From positions 5,346,951 to 5,410,950 of the forward strand of contig QXEO01002115.1 of NCBI GenBank assembly GCA_007115705.1: a stretch of DNA of 64,000 nt. Direction: 5' to 3'. The stretch is from Dactylis glomerata. Lineage: Eukaryota; Streptophyta; Magnoliopsida; Poales; Poaceae. Position numbers and translations under genes: made by a program. The notes under the pieces were generated by a model. It did not search any database, was not told where the DNA came from, and saw nothing but the letters and a program-made list of their open reading frames with translations. Below are positions 12,342-21,289 of this stretch, one piece after another (the stretch's first letter is position 1; every line of letters starts with the position of its first letter).

Positions 12342-13778
12342 ATGAGCAACGCGACGGTGGTGGACGAGAAGGTGCTCGGGGAGTGCCTGAACGAGATCAC
12401 GCGCGCGCTCCTGCAATCGGATGTCCGGTTCGAGACGGTCCGCGACATGCAGCTCAGCATCAGGAAGATGGTCAGCCTCGACACCCTCGCCGCCGGCACC
12501 AACAAGCGCCGCATCATGCAGCAAGCCGTCTTCTCCGAGCTCTGCACCATGCTCGACCCCGGGAAGCCCGCCTTCGTCCCCAGCAAGGGCAAGCCCAGCG
12601 TCGTCATGTTCGTCGGCCTGCAAGGTTCTGGGAAAACCACCACCTGTACCAAGTACGCGCATTATTACCATCAGAAAAGATTCAGGCCATCGTTGGTCTG
12701 CGCCGACACATTCAGAGCTGGTGCTTTCGATCAGCTGAAACAGAACGCAACCAAGGCGAGGATACCATTCTACGGGAGCTACATGGAGTCGGATCCGGTG
12801 AAAATCGCCGTCCAGGGGCTGGAGAGGTTCAGAAAAGAAAACTCTGATCTCATCATCATCGACACCAGCGGACGCCATATGCAGGAGGCTGCGCTCTTCG
12901 AGGAGATGCGTCAGGTTGCACAAGCCACCAAACCAGACTTGGTGATATTCGTCATGGATGCTAGCATCGGTCAGGCTGCGTTTGCTCAGGCACAGGCGTT
13001 TAAACAAAGTGCTTCTGTTGGTGCTGTCATCGTCACAAAGATGGATGGCCATGCAAACGGAGGCGGTGCGCTTAGCGCGGTTGCAGCTACAAAAAGCCCC
13101 GTGATATTCATCGGAACCGGAGAACACATGCAAGAATTTGAGGCCTTTGATGTGAAGCCATTTGTTAGCCGTCTGTTAGGCATGGGAGACCTGTCCGGCC
13201 TAATAAACAAGATCAAGGATGCCATGCCTGCTGATGCCGATCAACAACCTGAACTTCTGGCAAAGCTAGCTCAAGGAACCCTCACTCTCAGACTTATGTA
13301 CGAGCAATTTCAAAATCTTCTCAAAATGGGTCCCATTGGCCAGCTCTTGTCCATGTCGCCTGGATTTGCTACTGAGCTGATGCCAAAAGGACACGAGAAG
13401 GAAGGCCAGGCCAAGATTAAGCGCTACATGACGATTATGGATTCCATGACGGATGCTGAGCTCGACGCCACAAACCCAAAGCTTATGACCCAGTCACGAA
13501 TCATCCGGGTCGCTCGGGGGTCTGGCAGGCAATTGAGGGATGTCAGGGACATGTTGGAAGACTACAAGCGACTAGCCAAGTTGTGGAGCAAGATGAAGAT
13601 TCCCAAGAACGGAAACATCCAACAGTTGATCAAGAACCTCCCACCACAGGTGCTCAAGCAGGTGGGCGGCATGGGGAGCTTGCAGACTCTCATGAAACAA
13701 ATGGGTGGCAACGACATGACCAAAGTGGTTGGTGGAATGGGCCTGGGTGGAGCTCGTCCGCCTTCCAAGCGTAGCTAG
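12342..13778 (+). CDS. SRP54-like signal recognition particle GTPase, intronless 5'-truncated copy (478 aa)
   Basis: SRP54 binds 7S RNA and nascent signal sequences in the cytosol and docks to the SRP receptor through paired GTPases. The frame opens upstream at 12192 without an ATG; the first in-frame ATG is 12342. In that numbering I see GLQGSGKTT (G1) 92-100, DTFRAGAFDQL 122-132, DTSGR 174-178, TKMD 232-235, GTGE 258-261, then a Met-rich M domain from about 290 with the RNA-binding ARGSGR. Homology starts only at LARMSNATV, so about 16 usual N-terminal residues are missing. The TKxDGxAKGG motif has Asn for its conserved Lys (residue 239), and about a dozen residues seem absent after SKMK. 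There are no introns, although plant SRP54 genes usually have them. This suggests a retrocopy with relaxed constraint; translation remains possible. GC content is high in the 5' half. Confidence 0.85.
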   Translation: MSNATVVDEKVLGECLNEITRALLQSDVRFETVRDMQLSIRKMVSLDTLAAGTNKRRIMQQAVFSELCTMLDPGKPAFVPSKGKPSVVMFVGLQGSGKTTTCTKYAHYYHQKRFRPSLVCADTFRAGAFDQLKQNATKARIPFYGSYMESDPVKIAVQGLERFRKENSDLIIIDTSGRHMQEAALFEEMRQVAQATKPDLVIFVMDASIGQAAFAQAQAFKQSASVGAVIVTKMDGHANGGGALSAVAATKSPVIFIGTGEHMQEFEAFDVKPFVSRLLGMGDLSGLINKIKDAMPADADQQPELLAKLAQGTLTLRLMYEQFQNLLKMGPIGQLLSMSPGFATELMPKGHEKEGQAKIKRYMTIMDSMTDAELDATNPKLMTQSRIIRVARGSGRQLRDVRDMLEDYKRLAKLWSKMKIPKNGNIQQLIKNLPPQVLKQVGGMGSLQTLMKQMGGNDMTKVVGGMGLGGARPPSKRS

Positions 13779-13835
13779 TTCTTCTCACATATATAGGTGG
13801 TGTGTGCTTGGTGCCTTATAAATAGGTGTTGTAAG

Positions 13836-14125
13836 TAAAGGATTGCTGCACTAGCCAGTTGAACCAAAAGTCCGAACTGATAGAAAGAGGCTATGCATTA
13901 TATTTATATTTAACACTCCCCCTCACGTCTAGGCTATTTTAGTCCTTAGCGTGGGTTCGGTGCCGGCCGCAGGATCTTTTTTCTTTTTGTTTTTAATTCC
14001 GCGTGAGCGGGGTCTCAAACTCGAGACCTCTTGGCTCTGATACCATAAAGGATTGCTGCACTAGCCAGTTGAACCAAAAATCCGAACTGATGAAAAGAGG
14101 CTATGCATTATATTTATATTTAACA
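13836..14125 (-). mobile_element. SMART-type miniature LTR retrotransposon (290 bp)
   Basis: Two 80-bp direct repeats (13836-13915 and 14046-14125) differ at about three sites. Between them, on the minus strand, TGGTATCAGAGCC (complementary to initiator tRNA-Met) directly follows the right repeat, and a purine-rich tract precedes the left repeat. Flanks are GTAAG (13831-13835) and GTATG (14126-14130), a 5-bp target duplication with one mismatch. Size and structure match the roughly 290-bp SMART/TRIM elements of grasses. It sits 57 bp after the SRP54 stop codon. It has no coding capacity. Confidence 0.87.
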
Positions 14126-14130
14126 GTATG

Positions 14131-15297
14131 GTTATCCTAGATCCCTATACTAGCTGTGTGGCTGTGTCATTGTTGTAGATTGATATACTAGAGAGTGTAT
14201 GTAGGAAACCCAGAAAGAAAGCACCATTGAATTAATATTAGCTGAACACGAAATTATCATCTTTTTTGCAAGATTTTGTGACAAATTTACGTGAGTGCTG
14301 TGCTGGTATGTCACCATGCACTAAAGCATATATTTTCGTATTTATGGAAGGGCTGATGGTGTTACATCGATTAAGAAGAAAGAGAGGTGAGGAAGCAGCT
14401 CGCCCTGTTAAACTCGAACTGAAAGAAGGTACATAACTGCAGCCTGGTATTGAACTTTATGTTACGAAGGAGGTCGGAAATTTAATTTGGTTCCTCGGTG
14501 CATATGCTCTCTTCACCCAAAAAACATACTTCAAATTATCAATAAATTTAACAAAATGTATTGTATCTATATGCCCGCAATCTATGTGTATTCGTAAAGT
14601 TTCGGGAAAAACCAATATTTTTTATGGTCCATGTAAAAAAACAAAAATGTTTTATGAAAAGCTTTATTTTAGCACCAATTTTTTTTACATATGCCACATG
14701 ACAATTCGATCTTTTGTGAAACGACTTTGGGCGCACAGGTAGCATGTTAGGGTGTACGTGCGAATTTTGTTTTAACATTTTGAAATATGTCTAAGATGCA
14801 TTTTCAAATAAAAGGGGGCATATGGAGCAAGAGCCAAAAACATCACTCTCGATGGAAGTGAACTATACAATTTGCTAACTCATGGCTTGCTTCTCTATCA
14901 GCGGAATTTAAGCAGTGTAGATGGCATATCATCAAATAGCTAAAACTCACGTTGAATTTTCTGTCGTGGTTTTTCATGTTGACTTCTTCTCATTTGTCCT
15001 GTTTGTTTGAAAAAATAATGTACCAAAAAGATTGAGTCTATTTGACATCCGAAAGATTCATGAAACTCACAAATACTTAAAAACAAGCATTCCTGCTATG
15101 CAGAGTTAAAACCAAATAAATAGGGACCTTGTGCAAAATCCCGTAAATCAATGCAAAACAAGTCCATGCCTTTAGATATCTATCAAATATATAGAAATAT
15201 GATATAATAAACTATAAAGTTCATGGATACATTTTACATGCATCACCCCAACAAGGTGGGGTATTCTCGGTCGCCATATTTGTGCGATGAAGACTTA
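14131..15297. other. Unassigned AT-rich DNA after the SMART element
   Basis: The first part could be the displaced 3' flank of the SRP54 copy, but no poly(A) tract marks a retrocopy end. The rest has no recognised gene, repeat end or motif. Confidence 0.3.
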
Positions 15298-15850
15298 GGA
15301 TGTGTTCGGTTCTGGAACCGGGGAGGACGGAATGGAATGGTTCCATATTCCTAGGGGCATAGAATGGTTCTGACCCTGTGTTCGGTTCGAAAAAATTTGA
15401 GGAACGGACGCATGCCGCCACCCCGGTTGCCGGCAGGACATGCCGCCACCCAGCCCGCCACGTGGACATGCCACCAATGGCATTGGCGGCAGGCCCTTGC
15501 TTAATCTTGATTAATTATTGCTAATCTTGATTAATTATTCCTAATCTTGATTAATTATTCCTAATCTTGATTAATTATTTCTAATCTTAATTAATTATTG
15601 CTAAACATGATTAATTATAGCCTAATCTTGATTAATTATTGCTAAACTTGATTAATTAGAGGGAGGCACTGTGCCATTCCACCACGTCCGGCCGATTTGG
15701 CCGGATTGGTCCGTTCCGCATCTGGCTGGAATATTCCATTTCAGGGGGACTAGTTGGTTCCGTTCCTTCTCTCCAACCGAACACAGGAATTAGTCCTAGG
15801 GACGGAACCGACCCGTTCCATTCCTCCAAATTCCAGAACCGAACACACCC
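15298..15850. mobile_element. PIF/Harbinger-like MITE (553 bp), TSD TTA
   Basis: The left end is GGATGTGTTCGGTTCTGGAA and the reverse-complemented right end is GGGTGTGTTCGGTTCTGGAA, with one mismatch in 20. Both are flanked by TTA (15295-15297 and 15851-15853), the target preference of PIF/Harbinger and Tourist elements. There is no transposase inside. The middle holds a roughly 20-bp tandem array. Confidence 0.78.
15497..15660. repeat. 20-bp minisatellite, about 8 units, inside the MITE
   Basis: The unit is close to CTAATCTTGATTAATTATTS. The units differ by one or two bases, and two are changed to CTAAACATG or CTAAACTTG. Each unit contains the palindrome TTAATTAA or ATTAAT. Confidence 0.9.
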
Positions 15851-15853
15851 TTA

Positions 15854-16044
15854 ACTCAGCATGAGCGGAATGCTAGTGTGGGAAGTGATTGGTGTTGGAA
15901 TTTAACAGAGGGACATCGTGAGTACGAGTTGCACACTAATAGTGGCAAGACAGCTACACCGATAATGAGTCTGGTGATGGGACCACCAATGGTGTGGAAG
16001 AACTCACCGATGGTGCAGACAAAAAGTTGGCATGGAAGCCTAGG
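15854..16044. other. Short unassigned stretch
   Basis: This lies between the MITE and the copia gag remnant. A small plus-strand frame is present but has no recognisable domain. It may be target DNA cut by copia decay. Confidence 0.25.
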
Positions 16045-17167
16045 AGCAAAAACAAGCTAAACATCCAAAGGTTCCGTGCCAACTTGTTAGTCTGATCTTG
16101 TGAACATGCTTTTGTTGCACGCTACCAAGTTCCCAAGATCTCCAAATACGATATAATCACTCGACATGCCCCCAATAGTTGCAGATTTGACACCGGGAGC
16201 GTTGGTGGCGACGGTTGTTTTGACGGCCACCACCGTCATTGCCGCCATAGTTCTGGCGACCATCGGTTTGGTCACCGGTGGGTTGACCGCCGTAGGGAGC
16301 ACCGTTGCCCTGGCCACCATACGGGCGGCCATTGCCACCGTTGCTAGGGCCACGTGAATAGGCGCCGAGATGGCGATGAGCACCAGCCGGGTACTCGGGA
16401 GCGCGCGGCCGACCAGGATTGGAGTAGGAGCTGGGATGCGAGATGGCATTCGTCGAGGAGGACCAGTCCGTGAACTGATCTTGCTGCTTCTGAAGGGCCT
16501 CAAACAACAAGATGTGAGAGTAAAATTCATCATAGGGCACAGACTTATTACCGAGCGTAAGAGTCGCTGTGATGGCGTTGAATTCTTTTCCAAGTCCAGT
16601 GATGATGTAGTCGACGAGCTCGTCATTGGAGAGAGGAGAACCGGCCGCTACCATGACATCGCCGAGGGCCTTCATCTGCTAAATGTACTGGGCAGCGGGC
16701 ATCCCCTCCTTGCGAAGGGACTGGAGTTGGCGACGAACATGACGAACGTTGGCGCGACTCTGCGCGCCGTATAGCCGGTGCACGACGTCCCATACGTCCA
16801 TGGCCGACGTGCAGCCAATGAGCTGGAAGGCGATGACCGGATCCATAGAGCCGAGGAGGAAGCTGAGGACCCTCTAGTCCATGACCCACCAGCGGGAGTA
16901 CTCTAGGTTGGGGACGTCCACAGCGGCCTCGCCGGTGCCCTCCTTGGTGGTCTTTGCCATGGCCGCTGTGGTGCCGTCAAGGTGGCCATGAAGGCAGGCG
17001 CCGGCGAGAGCGGGCATGATGAGCCCCTTCCAGAACATGAAGTTTTGGGCATCGAGGCGAACATAGATGGAGGAGGATGCGGAGAGGCCGATAGCGGTGG
17101 AGGTGTTAGGGAAGGAGACGATCGTCCCCGATGGCGAGGCAAGCGTGACGGCCGAAGTGGAAGACAT
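16045..17167 (-). pseudogene. Copia-type gag remnant
   Basis: The minus-strand frame starts at ATG 17167 (MSSTSAV) and shows the UBN2/retrotransposon gag_2 pattern: FMFWKGLIMPAL, then LGSMDPVIAFQL, VWDVVHRLYG and QLQSLRKEGMPAAQYI. A Gly/Asn/Arg-rich tail follows, then the zinc-knuckle start CQICNYWGH. Two in-frame TAG stops (16874-16876 and 16679-16681) interrupt it, both where Gln is expected. Protease, integrase and RT are missing, so the element is truncated near 16045. Confidence 0.8.
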
Positions 17168-17281
17168 CTCGCGGCGGCGGCGTCGCAGATGGCTTGCGGG
17201 GCGGCGGCGGCGTGGGGAAGAACTTGCGGCGGCGGCGGCGCCGCAAATGACTTGCGTGGCGGCATCGCAGTGGAGCCCTAA

Positions 17282-17757
17282 GGTCTAATACCAAGTTAGA
17301 AAATACCACGTCTATTCTATTTATATACTTGACAGGAATACATATATAATACAACGTATGTTACGTACGGGAGACCGATTTATCAAATAAACTAGGCCAA
17401 GACCACCTTCCGAGCACAACCGACACGCCGTTTCCCATGACACGAGGCAACCCCCACCCGCAAAGTAGTTGACTCGTTCCAGAACATGGCCGGCGGGGGC
17501 GATCCATCTTGCAAATGGTACCCTTCTGAATGGGGAGAACCGGTTAATGGCATTATCGTTGTGTGACCGTAAAGTACCAGTAGTGTATGATCTATTTCTA
17601 TGTGTGATGGAACTAATTTGGACACATATACTCTTAGTTATATGTATCATTGTTCCTAAATTCTTGACATCGCAGCTGCGACAAACGAACGCACTCGTTG
17701 CATGCTCCAGGGCCACACGATCCACGCGATGCAAGCGCCTAGGCTGATGCTCTAACA
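17282..17757 (-). repeat. 5' LTR and primer site of the truncated copia element
   Basis: On the minus strand the LTR runs from TGTTAGAGCATCAG (17757) to TTTCTAAC near 17295. TTGGTATTAGACC (17282-17294) follows, a close match to the initiator-Met tRNA primer site. Gag starts about 115 bp further on. No second LTR is seen, so the element has lost its 3' half. Confidence 0.65.
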
Positions 17758-17844
17758 GCTATAACTCTTAAACCATCAAGGGTGCGCTTGTTTTCCTCCT
17801 AGGCATGCGCACGTGGGCACTAGGCTAGCTGAACATTACATGAT

Positions 17845-19342
17845 TTATTTAAAAAGCTATACCTTTTAAAATCATTAATCGGAATTACGATCCGTTTTTA
17901 GTTTTAAAAACCTCGTAATGAGATGTTCAAAACTAGATCTCATTTGCATATGTTTCAATACATTTTTTGATAAGCAACTTTGGTATGCGGCAAAGCAACT
18001 TTGCTTTATAGAAAAGCAACTTTAGTGCGCGATGAAAAAACTAGATTGGAAACATAGTTAAACTTCTCAACAGTAGGTGGCAACTTCACAATAACTAAAA
18101 TAAATATAACATCTTCATAACAATGGTAGGCACTTCACAAACACTTCTACAACAACGATAGACAACTTCGCAATAACAACGGCTGGTAATGCATCAAAAA
18201 ACTGCCACATGGGCTAGGTTGTCGGCCGCCCCCATAATCCATGTTCAAAAGGTCAAGATTTTCCGCCAATCATGATAGCTCAACCCTCGGCACCGACGAG
18301 GCCCACATCTAGAGCCCCATGTGTCAGTGCATCTCACTACAATGGTATTGTTGCCTAACATTGTCGCAAATTTGCCTACCGAGGTCATCAAAGTTTGCAT
18401 ACCGTTGTCGTTAAGATGCTAAGTTGCTTATAATTGTTGTTAAGTTGCATACAACCATTCTGAATTTTTATATCGCTATTGTGAAAATTGTCTACCTAGT
18501 GTAGTAAAGTTGCCTACCATTGTTATAGAGTTGTCTATTGCTGCAGTGAATCCCCCCCCCCCCCCCCCCCGCATGTGCAAAGTTGCCCACCGCTATTGTG
18601 AAGGATTCCTGCCACTGCTTTGAAGTTGCCTATTGTTGCTGCAAAGCTCCTTACGGTAGTTGTGAAGTTGCTACGTTGCTTTCAGTTGGTGCTAAATTGA
18701 TGACCACAGATGTGAAAATACCTAATGACGTTGTAAAGTTATCAAAACTTGGCTACCACAGTTATGAAGTTGCCATGTTCCTTTAGTTGGTTTAAAATTG
18801 ACATCCATAGCTGTTAAACAGTCTTATAAAATTTTCTAGCAGTGTTGTGAAGTTGCCTACCAATATTTTGAAGTTGACAATAGTACTAAAACATATTATA
18901 TGTAACCTTACCAATGATAAAAAAAACTAGTACAACAATGTTGAGCGACAAACTCGGTCGGCATGGCAACGGTTTCATAGAACAACCCGAGCGACGCCAA
19001 AGCCACCAAATGAGGGGACCATGGTGGCAGTGACGGAAATAATATACGTCGATACCTAGAGGTCTCTGAAGTTGCCTATCATAGTTGTAAAGATGCTAGG
19101 TTGGATTTAGTTGATGTGAAGTTGCATATTGTTATTGCTAACTTACCTACAGTCATCGGATTCTAGTTTCTTCGTGATGTATCAAAGTTGCTTCATGGTG
19201 CCCCAAAGTTGCTTTTTAAAAAAAATTGTCGAAATATATGCGAATGAGATCTACTTTTGAAGATCTCATCACGAGGAGTAAAAAAATGAAAACGTATTGT
19301 AATTCCGATACACAGATCAAAAGTTATAGTATTTTAAATTTC
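17845..19342. mobile_element. Long-TIR DNA transposon, Mutator-like (about 1.5 kb, non-autonomous)
   Basis: The two ends are diverged inverted repeats of about 150 bp. The left contains AATCGGAATTACGATCCG and GATCTCATTTGCATATGTTTC. The right, reverse-complemented, contains TATCGGAATTACAATACG and GATCTCATTCGCATATATTTC in the same order. The interior is full of degenerate repeats of AAGTTGCCTACCATTGTTG, and a poly(C) run lies near 18550-18570. There is no transposase. I did not identify a target duplication, so the exact ends and superfamily are uncertain. Confidence 0.6.
18340..19210. repeat. Degenerate tandem repeat of AAGTTGCCTACC-type units
   Basis: Many imperfect units of about 20-40 bp contain AAGTTGCCTA, TATTGTTGTGAAGTTGC or similar, always in the same orientation. 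They fill the interior of the long-TIR element. No protein-coding meaning is apparent. Confidence 0.7.
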
Positions 19343-20141
19343 TCAAATATAATTAATTACGTGACGTTGGTCCTCTTTACATGTGTATGAAAGAATCGTG
19401 AGAGAGGCTGCCAATTAATGGATCACGTGGGCTGGTTATATTGGCTTTTCTTACTCTTTTCATTTTTGTTACCATAAACATAAAATTTCTGATTTCGTTT
19501 GTGCGATGGAGGCTGCAATTTATCGCAGCTGCGCTGCCTAGACATGTCCATCATTGTTATACGCTGCAGAGTACGCTGCGGGGTGCCAGTTTATATATCT
19601 AGTCCGCTAGCTAGCTAGCACACTCACTTGCAGAAAGAGAAGAGAGGTTTTCTTCGGCCTCGGGAGCTGCTCGCGTGCGAGAGGATCCACCCGGATGCAG
19701 GTGAAGTACTCGAATGCGTCGAACAGGATCCATCCGTAGCGGTCCATCCGGGGTGTGGACGTCGCTGAAGAAGTACTCGGGAACAACGGCATGGAGTGCG
19801 CCGATCACCGGCCCGGCCGCCTAGGCGGAGGAGGGTCATGGCATCACCTGGACTGAGGTGCTCCCTTTGGATAACCTGGTAGCTACGTACGGAGGCCGAG
19901 GCAAAGGTCCGGCCGGGATGCCATGGAGCTCGAGCCCAATCGTTGGATTCCGCCTCAACATCTCAAGCACCAATGTTGGTTGACTGCCCACCCTAAGAAT
20001 CCAAACGCCGAAGAGGAGGCACAGGAGCTTGAACCTCAGCATACCAGTTGTGGTGCAAAGCTCGTACGGGAAGGATCCGGCTCCGTGTCGCCGCTCAAAT
20101 GCGAGGCGGTGCTGCGCGTGTATGCAGGTCATGACCGAGCA
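19343..20141. other. Unassigned, partly GC-rich DNA with minus-strand frames
   Basis: 19600-20130 has gene-like composition and open frames on the minus strand (19611-19808 and 19836-20156), but no domain or splice structure I recognise. A decayed gene fragment is possible. Confidence 0.25.
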
Positions 20142-20483
20142 GAATTTTTGAAACATGAGACCACCTGCGCGAGTGAAATGCTAGAAAAGACCACCTCACG
20201 CAGGGCTTCGGCAAGTGCGGCATGAGTGCTTCAAATTTTTTTATTTTATTCACTTGCTTTGTTATCTACTTTGTTACCAGGCTTATGCCACGTCACCTTG
20301 CCGGCAACGAGGATGGCGGCAGCCGAACGGAGCCACGTGCCGGCAACGGCAACGGCGGCAGGGGCCACGTGCCGCCTGGCCGGGGGTGCCGCCACTCATA
20401 GGGGGTCCTTTTTGACAAAAAATTTCGCAGGTGGTCTTTTCTAACATTTCACTCGCGCAGGTGGTCTAATGTGTCAAAAATTC
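20142..20483. mobile_element. Mutator-like MITE (342 bp) with 9-bp target duplication
   Basis: Near-perfect 55-bp inverted repeats (20142-20196 and 20429-20483) begin GAATTTTTGA and contain GACCACCTGCGCGAGTGAAA. Both flanks carry GACCGAGCA (20133-20141 and 20484-20492), a 9-bp duplication typical of Mutator superfamily insertions. The interior includes a GC-rich block with repeated CACGTGCCG. No coding sequence is present. Confidence 0.85.
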
Positions 20484-21280
20484 GACCGAGCAGACCACAC
20501 AGGAGCCTGCATGCATTCAGGTCGATCAACTATTTATGTGTGTTAATTTCGTGAAAAAGGACAAGGAAAGACTAGCTAGCTAGAAGAAGAAGAAGGACTC
20601 ACCATCCTGTCTACCATTATCCCCTACACCATTAAGCTTTCTCTGCTAAATGGGTGCGCCCATCAGATTCACCCAGCTCCACTGCAAGAGAATACTGTCC
20701 ATGGAGTCGGTGCGTCCCAGCTTTGTCAATACCCAACGCTTCAACGCGTCGAGGTAATACCCATATCCCTTCCTCCGTTGGATAAGAGGAATGTCGCAAG
20801 AGCACCGTATTCACCTTCTGTTAAAAAATGACAATCAATACAATTATTATATATATACACACACACAACACTAAATATATACTTGCTACTAGTATACAAG
20901 AGCGATTATAAGGAAAATAAAGAAACTAGAGGCATTCAAATTCGTTCTTCTTCTATAACATAATATTCCACTTTTCTGATGATACTCGTGAAAAATCAAA
21001 ATAAATGCCAAACAACAAACCTATGTTAGTACCAAAAAAAAAGGGTTATTATGCCCATAAGTTTGAGCTATAATGCCAAAGCTACAAGCATCATCGTCAA
21101 GACACTACATCATGTACAGTAAACAACAACACTTTGGTGTAGGCACTACTTCGTTTTCGCCGCAAAAAGAATAATTACAGGCGATGTTTGATTAGTGCGG
21201 TAAGCTAAACCATGGCGGTTTACAAAATGCCGCAAAAGCCTGTAACTTCTATCTTGATCTAACGGTCCTAGTCGCCTCAT
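20484..21280. other. Unassigned DNA
   Basis: Mostly AT-rich with a short TA repeat near 20845-20870. I see no gene, transposon end or RNA gene. Confidence 0.3.
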
Positions 21281-21289
21281 TGGTGGAAG

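Noticed and set aside
12126..13133. 335-codon minus-strand frame
   Set aside because: It is antisense to SRP54 and explained by GC-rich codon use in that gene.
14180..14200. TCTCTAGTATATC on the minus strand as the 5' end of a Helitron carrying SRP54
   Set aside because: The preceding base is C rather than A and the motif is too short to trust; no further support.
15497..15660. Regular short repeats as a CRISPR-like array
   Set aside because: Units are contiguous without spacers and sit in a plant MITE.
18550..18570. Poly(C) run as a functional signal
   Set aside because: Likely slippage within a repeat-rich transposon or a sequencing artefact; nothing else marks it.
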